Assembly (NCBI RefSeq): GCF_035762905.1 | Contig: NZ_DASUCC010000038.1 | Location: 1-43,258 of the forward strand | Source: DASYTH01 sp035762905 | Lineage (GTDB): Bacteria > Actinomycetota > Actinomycetes > Mycobacteriales > Pseudonocardiaceae | Length of the DNA: 43,258 bases | Direction: 5' to 3' | Shown: one piece after another, positions 25,806-34,338 of the stretch | How the letters are laid out: each line of letters begins with the position of its first letter | Numbering within the stretch: position 1 is the stretch's first letter | Notes under the pieces: generated by a model | What the model was told of the DNA's origin: nothing | The model's database searches: none | The model's input: the letters and a program-made list of their open reading frames with translations, nothing else | Made by a program: the position numbers and the translations under genes

Positions 25806-25821
25806 CTAAGCGACCGCTTAG
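25806..25821. promoter_or_regulatory. Perfect CTAAGC-N4-GCTTAG operator before the second SDR gene
   Basis: Half-sites CTAAGC (25806-25811) and GCTTAG (25816-25821) are exact inverted repeats with the same 4-bp spacer as the site at 346-361. A TAGAGT hexamer (25823-25828) follows, 7 nt before the ATG at 25836, so the mRNA may be leaderless and the operator would cover the core promoter. Confidence 0.7.
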
Positions 25822-25835
25822 CTAGAGTGCGGGCC

Positions 25836-26603
25836 ATGACACAGGACCTCAGCGGCAGGACCGCGCTCGTCACCGGTGCCAGCCGGGGCATCGGCTACGC
25901 GATCGCGGTCGAGCTGGTGCGCGCGGGCGCGGCCGTCACCATCATGTCCCGCAAGGCGGAGGACATCGCGGCGGCCGGCGAGCAGCTGGCCAAGGAGGCC
26001 GACGGCGCCCGGGTGCTGGCCATCGCCGGGAACGCCGGCCGGGACGAGGACCGGGCCGAGATCACGCGCCGCACCCTGGAGACCTTCGGCAGCCTGGACA
26101 TCCTGGTCAACAACACCGGGATCAACCCGGTGTACGGGCCGCTGGTGGACGCCGACCTGGCCGCGGTGCGGAAGATCTTCGACACCAACGTGGTCGCCGC
26201 GCTGGGCTTCGTGCAGCTCGCGGTGAAGGGGTGGATGGCCGAGCACGGCGGCAGCATCGTCAACGTCTCGTCGGTCGGCGGGCTGCGCTCCACCGGGGTG
26301 ATCGGCGCCTACGGGGCGAGCAAGGCGGCGATGAACCACCTGACCATGGAGCTGGCCTGGCAGCTCGGCCCGAAGATCCGGGTCAACGGGGTGGCCCCGG
26401 CCACGGTCAAGACGCGGTTCGCCGAGGCGCTCTACGCCGAGCGGGAGGAGGAGGCCGCGGCGGCCTACCCGATGAAGCGGCTGGGCACTCCCGAGGACGT
26501 GGCCAAGCTGGTGACCTTCCTGGTGTCCGACGAGGCGTCCTGGATCACCGGCGAGACCGTGCGGATCGACGGCGGGCTGCTCGCCACGGGAACGCTGGGC
26601 TGA
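25836..26603 (+). CDS. SDR-family oxidoreductase (FabG-like)
   Basis: A 255-residue classical SDR: cofactor motif TGASRGIG near residues 14-21, NNTG in place of NNAG, catalytic Y159 and K163 (YGASK), and the C-terminal ITGETVRIDGGLL. It is preceded by an operator identical in design to that of the SDR operon at 392, so both SDRs probably respond to the same acyl-CoA signal. It is a single-gene unit, closed by a strong hairpin at 26607-26634. Substrate unknown; 3-hydroxyacyl-CoA or a related secondary alcohol is most likely. Confidence 0.88.
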   Translation: MTQDLSGRTALVTGASRGIGYAIAVELVRAGAAVTIMSRKAEDIAAAGEQLAKEADGARVLAIAGNAGRDEDRAEITRRTLETFGSLDILVNNTGINPVYGPLVDADLAAVRKIFDTNVVAALGFVQLAVKGWMAEHGGSIVNVSSVGGLRSTGVIGAYGASKAAMNHLTMELAWQLGPKIRVNGVAPATVKTRFAEALYAEREEEAAAAYPMKRLGTPEDVAKLVTFLVSDEASWITGETVRIDGGLLATGTLG

Positions 26604-26606
26604 GTC

Positions 26607-26634
26607 GGCCCCGCCGGCCGGAGCCGGCGGGGCC
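26607..26634. terminator. Bidirectional hairpin between convergent genes
   Basis: The arm GGCCCCGCCGGC (26607-26618) pairs perfectly with GCCGGCGGGGCC (26623-26634) across the 4-nt loop CGGA. There is no U-tract, as is common in actinomycetes. It lies between the SDR stop (26603) and the convergent gene's stop (26657), so it may serve both. Confidence 0.75.
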
Positions 26635-26656
26635 GCGGGTGGAACCGCTCGACCGG

Positions 26657-27208
26657 TCAGCCCGGCTGCGTGGGCTGCGTCGGTTGAGTGGGCTGGGTGG
26701 GTTGCGGGGCCTGCCGGTCACCGCCCGGCGCCTCCGGCAGCTGACCACGGTTCGGCGGCACCAGCCGCTCACCGCGCTCCGGCGGGACCGGCCGCTCGCG
26801 GAACTCCCGGAAGCCGGGCCCGCGCTGACCGTCGTCGAACCGGACCATGCCGGGGCGGCCCCGTGGCCCGTCGTCGTCGGCCGCCACGCCGATGAAGTAA
26901 CCGGCCACGCCGCCGACGACCAGCAGCGCCGCGCCGATCCCCGCGGCAACCGGCGCACGCAGGACGCGCGCCGGCCGCCTCGGAGCGGCAGGTGGGGTGG
27001 GTGCAACCGGCGGGGGTGCCTGCGCCGCGACCGGCGGCTGCTCCGGCGCCGGGGGCACCGGTTGGGCCGGCTGATCCGTCGGAGGCGCCTGGCCGGAATG
27101 CGCAGCGGGCGCGTGCTGCTCGGTCCGGTCAGGCGCCTCCGCCCCCGACTCCCCCGACCGCACAGACTCCCCGGGCTGATCCGGCTGGGGGACGTTGGTC
27201 TCGCTCAT
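26657..27208 (-). CDS. Proline/glutamine-rich single-pass membrane protein, unknown function
   Basis: A 183-residue protein. An N-terminal disordered region rich in Pro, Gln and Ala is followed by basic residues (RRPARVLRAP), one transmembrane helix (AGIGAALLVVGGVAGYFIG) and an acidic/arginine-rich outer region. It ends in four tandem 9-bp repeats encoding Thr-Gln-Pro. The topology is probably N-in, C-out. It starts 4 nt after the acVLRF1 stop, so it is the last gene of the dgt operon. I do not recognise a family. Confidence 0.7.
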   Translation of the reverse strand: MSETNVPQPDQPGESVRSGESGAEAPDRTEQHAPAAHSGQAPPTDQPAQPVPPAPEQPPVAAQAPPPVAPTPPAAPRRPARVLRAPVAAGIGAALLVVGGVAGYFIGVAADDDGPRGRPGMVRFDDGQRGPGFREFRERPVPPERGERLVPPNRGQLPEAPGGDRQAPQPTQPTQPTQPTQPG

Positions 27209-27212
27209 GCCG

Positions 27213-27917
27213 TCAGTCTTGCCCCGGATCCTGAGAGTCCGCTGAGCCTGACCTGTGCTTTTCCCGCACGATGATCTCCACGCACCGGGCCCGGCGGGCG
27301 GCCTCGTCGAGCACCGCCCGGCGCGGATCGCCGACGTCCAGCACCCGGGACGCGGCCAGGGCGAACACGTCGGCCAGCCGCGGGTCGGCGTGCAGCCCGG
27401 CCAGGGCCCGCGCCTCGCCGCCGAGCACCACCGCGGCCAGCTCGGCGACCCGGGGGGCCAGCACCTCGACCGCGTCCTGCGCGGCCGCCCGCAGCGCGTC
27501 GCGGGCCTGCCCGGCGCGGCGCCGGGCGAACCGCCGCTGCGACCAGCCGCCGGCGGCGCTGCGCCCCTGCACCAGCCGGCGGTCGGTGCGGGACACCTCG
27601 ATCCGCCCGTCATAGGCGATCCCGACGCTGTGCCCGCCGCGGCGCACCAGCAGCAGGCCGATCCGCCGGGGCCGCAGCAGGTGCAGGGCCAGCACGTCGA
27701 CGGCCAGCCGCGGGTCGTCCGGCGGGACCAGCGGGGCGAACGGGACGGCGACGGTGGCGGTGGCGCCGTCGGTGGCGGTCACCCGCACCAGCTCGGGGTC
27801 GACCTCGCGGTCGGCCACGCCGCCGTGCCGCTCGGCGAACCGGGCGAACCAGCCGGTCACCCGCTCCGGCTCCACCTCCACCGCCTGCCCGCCCCCGGCT
27901 ACGGCCCGAACCTTCAC
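27213..27917 (-). CDS. acVLRF1-family peptidyl-tRNA hydrolase (Vms1-like release factor)
   Basis: A 234-residue protein matching the actinobacterial VLRF1 group. The central block has IGLLLVRRGGHSVGIAYDG followed by VSRTDRRLVQGRSAAGGWSQRRFARRR; the GGWSQ segment carries the Gln proposed to act like the eRF1 GGQ loop. The helical C-terminus is rich in Ala, Arg and Leu. Such proteins are thought to release nascent chains from stalled ribosomes or 50S subunits. The GTG start at 27917 overlaps the dgt stop (GTGA). Activity is by family inference only. Confidence 0.78.
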   Translation of the reverse strand: MKVRAVAGGGQAVEVEPERVTGWFARFAERHGGVADREVDPELVRVTATDGATATVAVPFAPLVPPDDPRLAVDVLALHLLRPRRIGLLLVRRGGHSVGIAYDGRIEVSRTDRRLVQGRSAAGGWSQRRFARRRAGQARDALRAAAQDAVEVLAPRVAELAAVVLGGEARALAGLHADPRLADVFALAASRVLDVGDPRRAVLDEAARRARCVEIIVREKHRSGSADSQDPGQD

Positions 27918-29473
27918 AGCACAAAGGCGTCGGACCAGGGTTGGCTGGTCCGGCCGGAGAGGGCGTCGAGCAGGGTGGTGGCCTGGCTGTCGGTGAGCGA
28001 GGCGACGAAGTCGATCACGGCCCGGCCGTGCGCCAGCTCGCGCAGCGCGGCGCCGGAGGGGATCTCGCCGGTGGCGCCGATCAGGGCCTGCGGCGCGGCC
28101 GCCGCCAGCCCGGCGTACTCGGCCTCGGCGAGCGCGGCCAGGTCGTGCAGCCGGCGCGGCAGCCGGTCGGCCTCGTCCCGGTCGCCGAGCCACTGGTCCA
28201 GCGCCTCGACCAGCCGGGTGAGCAGCCGCGCCTGGCCGCGCTGGTGCAGCGCCAGGTCCGGGCGCAGCAGCACGAACCGCTTGTGCACGAACTTCAGCAC
28301 CTGCACCTCGTGCCACCGGGCCGGGGCCAGCAACACATGCCCGGACCGGGTCGGCGGGTCCAGCACCACCCCGATGCCGTCGACCAGCCGGGCGGTCCAC
28401 CGCGCGGAGAACCGCCCGATCGCCTGCTCCGCCTCGACCGAGCCGTCGAACGGCGTGGCCAGCAGCTCGTCGACCAGCTCCGCGCGCACCGTGGCCACCG
28501 CGGCCACGAACGCCTCGTCGTCGGCCACCCACGCGTCCCGCCGGTGCAGCCTGCGGCGCAGCGCCTCCAGCGAACGGCCCGGCCGGCGGGCCTGTGCGGC
28601 CAGCTCCGCGTCGGACAGCTCCGCGAGCTCGAGCGCGTGCGCCAGCCACCGGCTCAGCTCGGCGGCCACCGCAGCGTGCTGCAGCACCCCGATCCGGTGG
28701 AAGTCCTCCAGGTCGTGGATGGCGTAGGCGATGTCGTCCGCGGTGTCCATCACGGCCGCCTCGACGGTCTGCTGCCAGCCGGCGATCCGCCCGGCGAACG
28801 GCTCCCGTGCGGCGACCATGTCGTCCAGCTCGGTCACGTAGGCGGAGAACTTGCTCGACCCGGAGCCCGGCTCGTCCGGCGGCTCGGCGGCGCCGCGCGG
28901 CGGCACCGGCATGGTCCGCGGGTGCGGCCGCGGATAGGACAGCCGGGTCCACGGGTACTTGAGCATCGCCGCCCGCACCGCGGCGGTCAGGTCCAGCCCG
29001 CGGCCGTCCGGCCCCCTGGTGTCGGTCTCGGTGACGATCCGGAAGCTCTGCGCGTTGCCCTCGAACCCGTCCGGCAGCTGGAACCGGCGCCGCGCCAGCC
29101 GGTCGAGCACGCGCTCGCCGAGGTGGCCGAACGGCGGGTGACCGAGGTCGTGCGCCAGCGCCGCGGCCTCCACCACGTCCGGGTCGCAGCCGCCGAGCTT
29201 GTCCAGTACCGGCCCGGCCTCCGCGCTGCCGGCGATCCGCTCCACGATCCCGCGGGCCACCATGGCGACCTTGAGGCTGTGCGTCAGCCGGTTGTGCAGC
29301 AGCCCGGATCCGCTGGCGCTGACCACCTGGGTGACGCCGCCGAGCCGGGCGAAGAACGGCGAGGCGACGATCCGGTCCCGGTCGGCCCGGTACGGGCTGG
29401 CCGCGAGTTCGGCCGGCGCACCGGCCGCTGCCGAGCGCCGCGCCTCCCTGCGGTCGACGAGATCACCAGCCAT
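27914..29473 (-). CDS. dgt: Deoxyguanosinetriphosphate triphosphohydrolase (HD-domain dNTPase)
   Basis: A 519-residue HD hydrolase that splits dGTP or other dNTPs to nucleoside and triphosphate. Metal-ligand motifs are visible: RLTHSLKVAMVARGI (first His) and ALAHDLGHPPFGHLGE (HD pair and following His), and later DTADDIAYAIHDLEDF supplies the remaining Asp. Length and order match the long actinobacterial dGTPase. The ATG at 29473 is 37 bp from the divergent lycopene cyclase start, so both promoters must be compact. acVLRF1 follows with a GTGA overlap. Confidence 0.92.
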   Translation of the reverse strand: MAGDLVDRREARRSAAAGAPAELAASPYRADRDRIVASPFFARLGGVTQVVSASGSGLLHNRLTHSLKVAMVARGIVERIAGSAEAGPVLDKLGGCDPDVVEAAALAHDLGHPPFGHLGERVLDRLARRRFQLPDGFEGNAQSFRIVTETDTRGPDGRGLDLTAAVRAAMLKYPWTRLSYPRPHPRTMPVPPRGAAEPPDEPGSGSSKFSAYVTELDDMVAAREPFAGRIAGWQQTVEAAVMDTADDIAYAIHDLEDFHRIGVLQHAAVAAELSRWLAHALELAELSDAELAAQARRPGRSLEALRRRLHRRDAWVADDEAFVAAVATVRAELVDELLATPFDGSVEAEQAIGRFSARWTARLVDGIGVVLDPPTRSGHVLLAPARWHEVQVLKFVHKRFVLLRPDLALHQRGQARLLTRLVEALDQWLGDRDEADRLPRRLHDLAALAEAEYAGLAAAAPQALIGATGEIPSGAALRELAHGRAVIDFVASLTDSQATTLLDALSGRTSQPWSDAFVL

Positions 29474-29510
29474 GCCAGCGACCCTAACCCGGCCGTGTTG
29501 GGATCGTCGG

Positions 29511-30632
29511 GTGACCGACGTGCTGGTGGCCGGCGCCGGACCGGCCGGATGGGCGGCGGCCGCCGCGTGCGCGCGGCACGGGCTGGAAACCGTGCTGGTC
29601 GACCCCGACCCACACGCCCGGTGGCCGGCGACCTACGGCCTGTGGGCCGACGAGTGCGCCCTGCTGCCGGACGGCAGCCGGTGGGTCGCCGCGCCGGCCC
29701 GGGCGTTCGCGCTGTCCGAGCACCGGCTGGCGCGCGACTACGCGGTGCTGGACAACGAGTCGGTGCGCACCGCGCTGGCCGGGGCGCCGGTGCGGGTGGT
29801 GCGTGGGCGGGCGGTGGCGGCGCTCGGCGGGCCGCGCGGGGTCACCGTCCGGCTGGCCGCTGGCGGGCTGCTGGCTGCGGCCGTGGTGGTCGACGCGACC
29901 GGTGCCCGGCGGGTGCTCTCCGGCGGCCCGGCGCCGGGTCCGCGGGCCGAGCAGACCGCCTACGGAGTGGTGCTGCCGGACCGGGCGGACGAGGCCGTGT
30001 TCATGGACTGGCGGCCGGCGCCGGGGTTCGGCGCCGGCAGCTTCCGCTACGCCGTGCCGCTGCCGGGCGGCGCGACGCTGGTGGAGGAGACCTCGCTGGC
30101 CAGCCGGCCGGGCCTGGACCCGGCCCGGCTGCGCGACCGGCTGGCCGCGCGCGGGATCGCGGCCGGCGCCGGCCGCATCGAGCGGGTGCGCATCCCGGTC
30201 GACCTGCCGGTGCCGGCCGGGCGGCCCGGGGTGGTCGCGTTCGGTGCCGCCGCGGCGCTGGTCCACCCCGCCACCGGGTACAGCGTGGCGGACACCTTCC
30301 GGCTGGCTCCGCGGCTGGCCGGGGCGATCGGTGCGGCGCTGCCGCGCGGCCCGCACGCCGCGCTGCGGGCCGGCCGGCACGCGCTCTGGCCGCCGGCCGC
30401 CCGGGCCGTGCACGCGTTGCGCCGCCGGGGTCTCGCGGTGCTGCTGCGCCTGCCGCCGCACCGGGTGCCGGCGTTCTTCGAGCTGTTCTTCGGACTGCCG
30501 GCCGAGTTGCAGCGCGGCTACCTCGGCGAACGGGAGGACGTGCGGCTGACCGCGGCGGCGATGACCGAAATGTTCCGGATGGCGGACCGGTCAATGCGGG
30601 TGGCCATTGGGCGGTCTGCGCTGATCGTGTGA
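29511..30632 (+). CDS. Lycopene cyclase family protein (CrtL-type)
   Basis: A 373-residue FAD/NAD-binding protein. It has the N-terminal dinucleotide motif VAGAGPAGWAAAAACARHG, the PATYGLWADEC segment, VVVDATG, MDWRP, LVEETSLA with the E-E-T/S pattern of cyclases, and the HPATGYSVADTF motif typical of plant-type CrtY/CrtL lycopene beta-cyclases. These cyclise the ends of lycopene to carotene. No other carotenoid gene is nearby, so it would depend on genes elsewhere. The GTG start at 29511 is the first clear start after the dgt promoter region. Confidence 0.85.
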   Translation: MTDVLVAGAGPAGWAAAAACARHGLETVLVDPDPHARWPATYGLWADECALLPDGSRWVAAPARAFALSEHRLARDYAVLDNESVRTALAGAPVRVVRGRAVAALGGPRGVTVRLAAGGLLAAAVVVDATGARRVLSGGPAPGPRAEQTAYGVVLPDRADEAVFMDWRPAPGFGAGSFRYAVPLPGGATLVEETSLASRPGLDPARLRDRLAARGIAAGAGRIERVRIPVDLPVPAGRPGVVAFGAAAALVHPATGYSVADTFRLAPRLAGAIGAALPRGPHAALRAGRHALWPPAARAVHALRRRGLAVLLRLPPHRVPAFFELFFGLPAELQRGYLGEREDVRLTAAAMTEMFRMADRSMRVAIGRSALIV

Positions 30633-30644
30633 AATAGCGCTGGG

Positions 30645-30663
30645 CCGATGAGGTGAACATCGG
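30645..30663. promoter_or_regulatory. Short inverted repeat upstream of the EAL-GGDEF gene
   Basis: CCGATG (30645-30650) and CATCGG (30658-30663) form a perfect 6-bp dyad with a 7-bp spacer in the 88-bp gap before the EAL-GGDEF start. It could be an operator; nothing else supports this. Confidence 0.25.
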
Positions 30664-30720
30664 AAACGTCTGCAAACAATTGGTGAGCCGCCCTGCCGTT
30701 TTGGCCACAAACTGGGCACG

Positions 30721-32397
30721 ATGCGGTGTGTGGCCGGTGTGCCAGGGGTTAGTTTTGCGTTCCAACCGTTGCTGAGTACCCGCACGGGACACGCGGTCGC
30801 CGTCGAGGCGCTCGCGCGGCCGCATTCCGGCACCGTCTACGACCTTCTGATCGAAGCCGGCCAACAGGGTCAGCTCACCTCGGCCGACGTCGCGCTGGCG
30901 ACCAGCGCGATGCTGGCCGGCACCGAGCCGGGTCACCGGCTGCCGCTGCACATCAACCTGCTGGCCAGCACGGCGGCCAGGGGCGAGCAGCTGATGCGGT
31001 ACTTCGACGCCGCGCTGACCCAGGCCGGCCGCAGCCCCGACGAGATCACGCTGGAGATCACCCCGCCGTTCTGCCGGGTGCCCCGGCCCGACCTGGTGCA
31101 CGGGCTGGAAGCGTTGCGGCGGCAGGGGTTCCGGATCGCCTTCGACGCGGTGGGCCAGGGCGACCTGCCGCTGACCCTGCTGATGGACCTGCGGCCGGAC
31201 CTGATCAAGATCGACCCGCGGCTGCTCGCCGGGGTGCCCGGGGACGCCGTCGCCACCGCGCTGGTCGAGTCGGTCGCCGGCCTGGCCATGCGGATGGGCC
31301 TGCACGTGGCCGCCGTCGGCGTGGAGAACCCGGATCAGCTGACCACCGTGTGCCGGCTGGGTATCCGGTTCGCCCAGGGCAACCTGATCGCCGCGCCGGC
31401 CGCGCACCCGACCAGTTCGGTGCGGCTGCCCGCCGAGGCGATCGCGGCGACCGACCCGGATCCCACGCCGGTGCTCACCGAACTGCTGCGCACGGCGTTG
31501 ACGCTGCCCGAGTCGGCCACCATCGAGCAGGTGCGTGACGTGCTGGTGCGCAACAAGGAGGCCGGCAGCGTGGTGCTGCTCGACCAGGACTACCGGCCGC
31601 GCGCCATGGTGGACCGCAACCGGTTTCTGCTCGCGGTCGGCGGGCCGCACGGCCACATCCAACACGCCAAGCGGCCGGTGCTGCGGCAGGCCGACCCGCC
31701 GCGGTTGGTGCGCGGCGACGCCAGCGCGCTCGAACTGCTCGAGCTGTTCGGCACCGCGGACCGGGACCGCACCGGCGACGACGTCGTGGTGGTCGACGAC
31801 GCCGGCCGGTGCGCCGGGGTGGTGCGGCTGGCCGAGATGGTGCGGGTGGTCGCGGCCACCAAGGTGGAGCGGGCGGCCGCGGTCAACCCGATCACGGGCC
31901 TGCCCGGCAGCGACCAGATGGTCAAGGAGATCGAGCGCCGGATCGCCCGGGGCACGATGTTCGTGGTCGCCTGGCTGGACGTGGACTCGTTCCGGACCGT
32001 CAACGACACCGTCGGCCTGGCCGCGGGCGACGAGCTGATCCGGGCGATCGGCGGCGCGCTCGCCGAGGCCGCGGCCGGAATGCCGGGGATCCGGGTCGGG
32101 CACGTCGGCGGGGACAACTTCCTCGCGGTCACCGACCTTGACGAGATCGCCGCGCTGGCCGAGCAGCTCGTCGATCCACTGTGGACCGTGGCCGGGATCT
32201 CGGTGAGCGTGTCGCTGGCCGCGCTGGTGTGCACCGCCGATGCCGTGCGGTCCTACCGGGACGCGGCCAGACTCCTTGCCCCGCTGAAGAAACAGGCCAA
32301 GGCGGTGCCCGGGTCGAGCTGGGTGCTCGGCCGCCCCGGCTCGGACCGGGTGGAGGTGCTGCGCGGCCGGGCCCGGGTGCCAAGGGCGGTCAGCTGA
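30721..32397 (+). CDS. EAL-CBS-GGDEF domain protein with degenerate catalytic motifs
   Basis: A 558-residue soluble protein with domains in the order EAL (about 10-245), CBS-like pair (about 255-395) and GGDEF (about 400-555). The EAL triplet itself is present (E29). However, other catalytic positions are altered: LEITE reads LEITP (112-115), DDFG reads DAVG (D142-A143) and AEGVE reads AVGVE (E202). The GGDEF motif reads GGDNF (463-467). Both c-di-GMP synthesis and hydrolysis are therefore probably lost or weakened, leaving a nucleotide sensor with a CBS adenosyl-ligand module. It has no membrane helices. The 3' end overlaps kynU by 8 bp (32390-32397). Confidence 0.88.
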   Translation: MRCVAGVPGVSFAFQPLLSTRTGHAVAVEALARPHSGTVYDLLIEAGQQGQLTSADVALATSAMLAGTEPGHRLPLHINLLASTAARGEQLMRYFDAALTQAGRSPDEITLEITPPFCRVPRPDLVHGLEALRRQGFRIAFDAVGQGDLPLTLLMDLRPDLIKIDPRLLAGVPGDAVATALVESVAGLAMRMGLHVAAVGVENPDQLTTVCRLGIRFAQGNLIAAPAAHPTSSVRLPAEAIAATDPDPTPVLTELLRTALTLPESATIEQVRDVLVRNKEAGSVVLLDQDYRPRAMVDRNRFLLAVGGPHGHIQHAKRPVLRQADPPRLVRGDASALELLELFGTADRDRTGDDVVVVDDAGRCAGVVRLAEMVRVVAATKVERAAAVNPITGLPGSDQMVKEIERRIARGTMFVVAWLDVDSFRTVNDTVGLAAGDELIRAIGGALAEAAAGMPGIRVGHVGGDNFLAVTDLDEIAALAEQLVDPLWTVAGISVSVSLAALVCTADAVRSYRDAARLLAPLKKQAKAVPGSSWVLGRPGSDRVEVLRGRARVPRAVS

Positions 32398-33553
32398 GCA
32401 CCGCGCCGAGCGCCCCGATCGCCGCCGCCAACTGCTCGTCGGCCAGGTAGGGAGCCGGGCCGAAGCGTAGGAAGTCCCCCCGGCTGTCGGTGGAGACACC
32501 CCGCTGCGCCAGGGCCGCGCACAGCGCCGCGGCCCGCGACGAGCGCAGCGCCAGGAAGCCGCCGAACTCCGACCGGGGCGTGTCGCGGTCCCTGGTGACC
32601 ACCTCGTCCGGCGCGCCCAGCGCGTCGAACTCGTTGGCCAGCAAGGTGGTCTGCCGCTGGGAGAGCTCGCGCAGCGCCGCGGCGGACAGGCCCTGCTCGG
32701 TGAAGAACCGGAACACCCGGGCGGCGCGGTAGTGGCTGGTGGGGTCGTAGGTGGCGCCGGCGAACCGGTCGCCGCCGGGCGCGTAGCCGATCCGGTCCGG
32801 TGTGGACTCCCCGGACAGGTCCTCGAACTCGGCGAACCATCCGGTGAGCACCGGGCGCAGCGCCGCGGCGTGCCCGGGCAACCGCAGGAAGCAGTTGCCC
32901 TCGCCCAGTTGCAGATACTTGTAGCCGCCACCGGTGACCCAGGCGCCGGCCAGGCCCTGACCTGGCACGGAGAACGGGACCACGCCGAGCGCGTGGTAGG
33001 CGTCCACCAGCAGCTCCACCTCGGCCTGCGCGCACTCGGCGGCCAGCCCGCCGAGCCCGGGCACGATCCGGGAGGTCTCGAACAGCACCGCGGAGACCAG
33101 CACCGCGCTGGTCCGCACGTCGATGGCCGCGGCGAGCCGCTCGGCCAGCGTGCCGACCGGCTCGGCGGGCACCCGCTCCACCTCGATGCCCGCCTCGGCC
33201 AACCGAGCCAGTTGGCGCCGCACGGTGTGGAACTCGCCGTCGGTGGTGACCAGGCGCGGCCGGCGACGCAGGTCCAGCGCGGACAGGAACCGGGTCACCA
33301 GGGCGTGCGTGTTGGTGTCCAGCGCCAGGTCGGCACCCGGCTCGTCGAGCAGCAGCCGGAAGCCGTCCCGGACCGCGTCGGCCTTCGCGAAGGCCCGCGC
33401 CCACTTGGCGTCCACCGCCTCGGCGGCGTCGGCGAACGCCTCGAGCTGGCCTTGCTCCGCGACGTCCGGCCAGGCCTGATGGGAGTGCCCGGTGAGCAGC
33501 AGCCGGTCGGCCACCCGGAACCGGGTGTAGTGCCGGGCGAGCGGATTGGGCAT
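32390..33553 (-). CDS. kynU: Kynureninase (PLP-dependent, class V aminotransferase fold)
   Basis: A 387-residue PLP enzyme. DAYHALGVVPF holds the Asp that contacts the pyridine nitrogen, and GGGYKYLQLGEGNCF carries the Schiff-base lysine K212 in the GxGYKYL context typical of kynureninase. Kynureninase cleaves kynurenine to anthranilate and alanine. Several canonical kynureninase residues differ (GEGN for GGPG), so it is a divergent member. The start ATG overlaps the tryptophan dioxygenase stop (TGATG), which strongly supports the assignment. It is the last gene of the leftward arm of the anthranilate island. Confidence 0.85.
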   Translation of the reverse strand: MPNPLARHYTRFRVADRLLLTGHSHQAWPDVAEQGQLEAFADAAEAVDAKWARAFAKADAVRDGFRLLLDEPGADLALDTNTHALVTRFLSALDLRRRPRLVTTDGEFHTVRRQLARLAEAGIEVERVPAEPVGTLAERLAAAIDVRTSAVLVSAVLFETSRIVPGLGGLAAECAQAEVELLVDAYHALGVVPFSVPGQGLAGAWVTGGGYKYLQLGEGNCFLRLPGHAAALRPVLTGWFAEFEDLSGESTPDRIGYAPGGDRFAGATYDPTSHYRAARVFRFFTEQGLSAAALRELSQRQTTLLANEFDALGAPDEVVTRDRDTPRSEFGGFLALRSSRAAALCAALAQRGVSTDSRGDFLRFGPAPYLADEQLAAAIGALGAVLS

Positions 33554-34338
33554 CAGAGCTCGCTCCGCACGGCCCACAGGTCTGGGAACATCGGTTGGAA
33601 CAGCGTGCCGCGCAGGTAGGCGGCGCCGTCCGAACCGCCGGTGCCGGCCTTGCCGCCGATCGTGCGCTCCACCATCTTCACGTGCCGGTACCGCCACTCC
33701 TGCATGCCCTCGTCCAGGTCGACAAGCAGCTCGGCCACAGTGGACGGTCCGGAGTCGTCCCGGTACACCTCGAGCAGCACCCGCTGGACCTTCTCGGACG
33801 GCTCGACCGGCCGGGTGGGATCGCGGTCGGTGGGCACCGGATAACCCTGCACGGAAAGGTAGGTCAGGAACGAGTCGAAAAGGGACGGTCGGCGCATGGC
33901 CCGCTCGATCCGGTCCCGGGACGTGCTCTCCGGCGGGTAGTTCTCCAGCACGGACGGCTCCCGCCGGCCGAGCACCGCCTCCAGCTCGCGGAACTGGTAG
34001 GACTGGAAACCGCTGGATGCCTCGAGCCGGGCCCGGAAGCTGGTGAACTGGCGGGGCGTCATGGTCTCCAGCACGTCGATCTGCGCCACCACCACCTTGA
34101 GGATGGTCAGCGCCCGGCGCAGCGTGCGCACCGAGTGCGCGGTGTCCCCACTGGACAGTCGCTCCTGCAGGTGTCGCAGCTCGTGCAGCAGCTGCTTGAA
34201 CCACAGCTCGTACACCTGGTGGATCACGATGAACAGCATCTCGTCGTGGTCGTCGGAGCGCGGGTGCTGCGCGGTGAGCACCTCGTCAAGGGCGAGATAG
34301 GACGTGTAGGTCAGCGCCGCTGCGTGCCGGTCGGTCAT
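33553..34338 (-). CDS. kynA: Tryptophan 2,3-dioxygenase
   Basis: A 261-residue haem enzyme that opens the indole ring of L-tryptophan to N-formylkynurenine. The N-terminal TYTSYL, the distal-site helix LFIVIHQVYELWFKQLLHEL with His40, the substrate-carboxylate region YQFRELE, and the proximal haem ligand in EWRYRHVKMVERTIG are all present. GGKAGTGGSDGAAYLRGT matches the conserved substrate loop. Its ATG overlaps the PaaX-type regulator stop (ATGA) and its stop overlaps kynU, so the three genes form one coupled unit. Confidence 0.96.
   Translation of the reverse strand: MTDRHAAALTYTSYLALDEVLTAQHPRSDDHDEMLFIVIHQVYELWFKQLLHELRHLQERLSSGDTAHSVRTLRRALTILKVVVAQIDVLETMTPRQFTSFRARLEASSGFQSYQFRELEAVLGRREPSVLENYPPESTSRDRIERAMRRPSLFDSFLTYLSVQGYPVPTDRDPTRPVEPSEKVQRVLLEVYRDDSGPSTVAELLVDLDEGMQEWRYRHVKMVERTIGGKAGTGGSDGAAYLRGTLFQPMFPDLWAVRSEL

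Noticed and set aside
27941..29510. Long plus-strand open frames opposite dgt
   Set aside because: Arg/Gln/Pro-rich shadow translation with no motifs; dgt on the minus strand has intact HD metal ligands.
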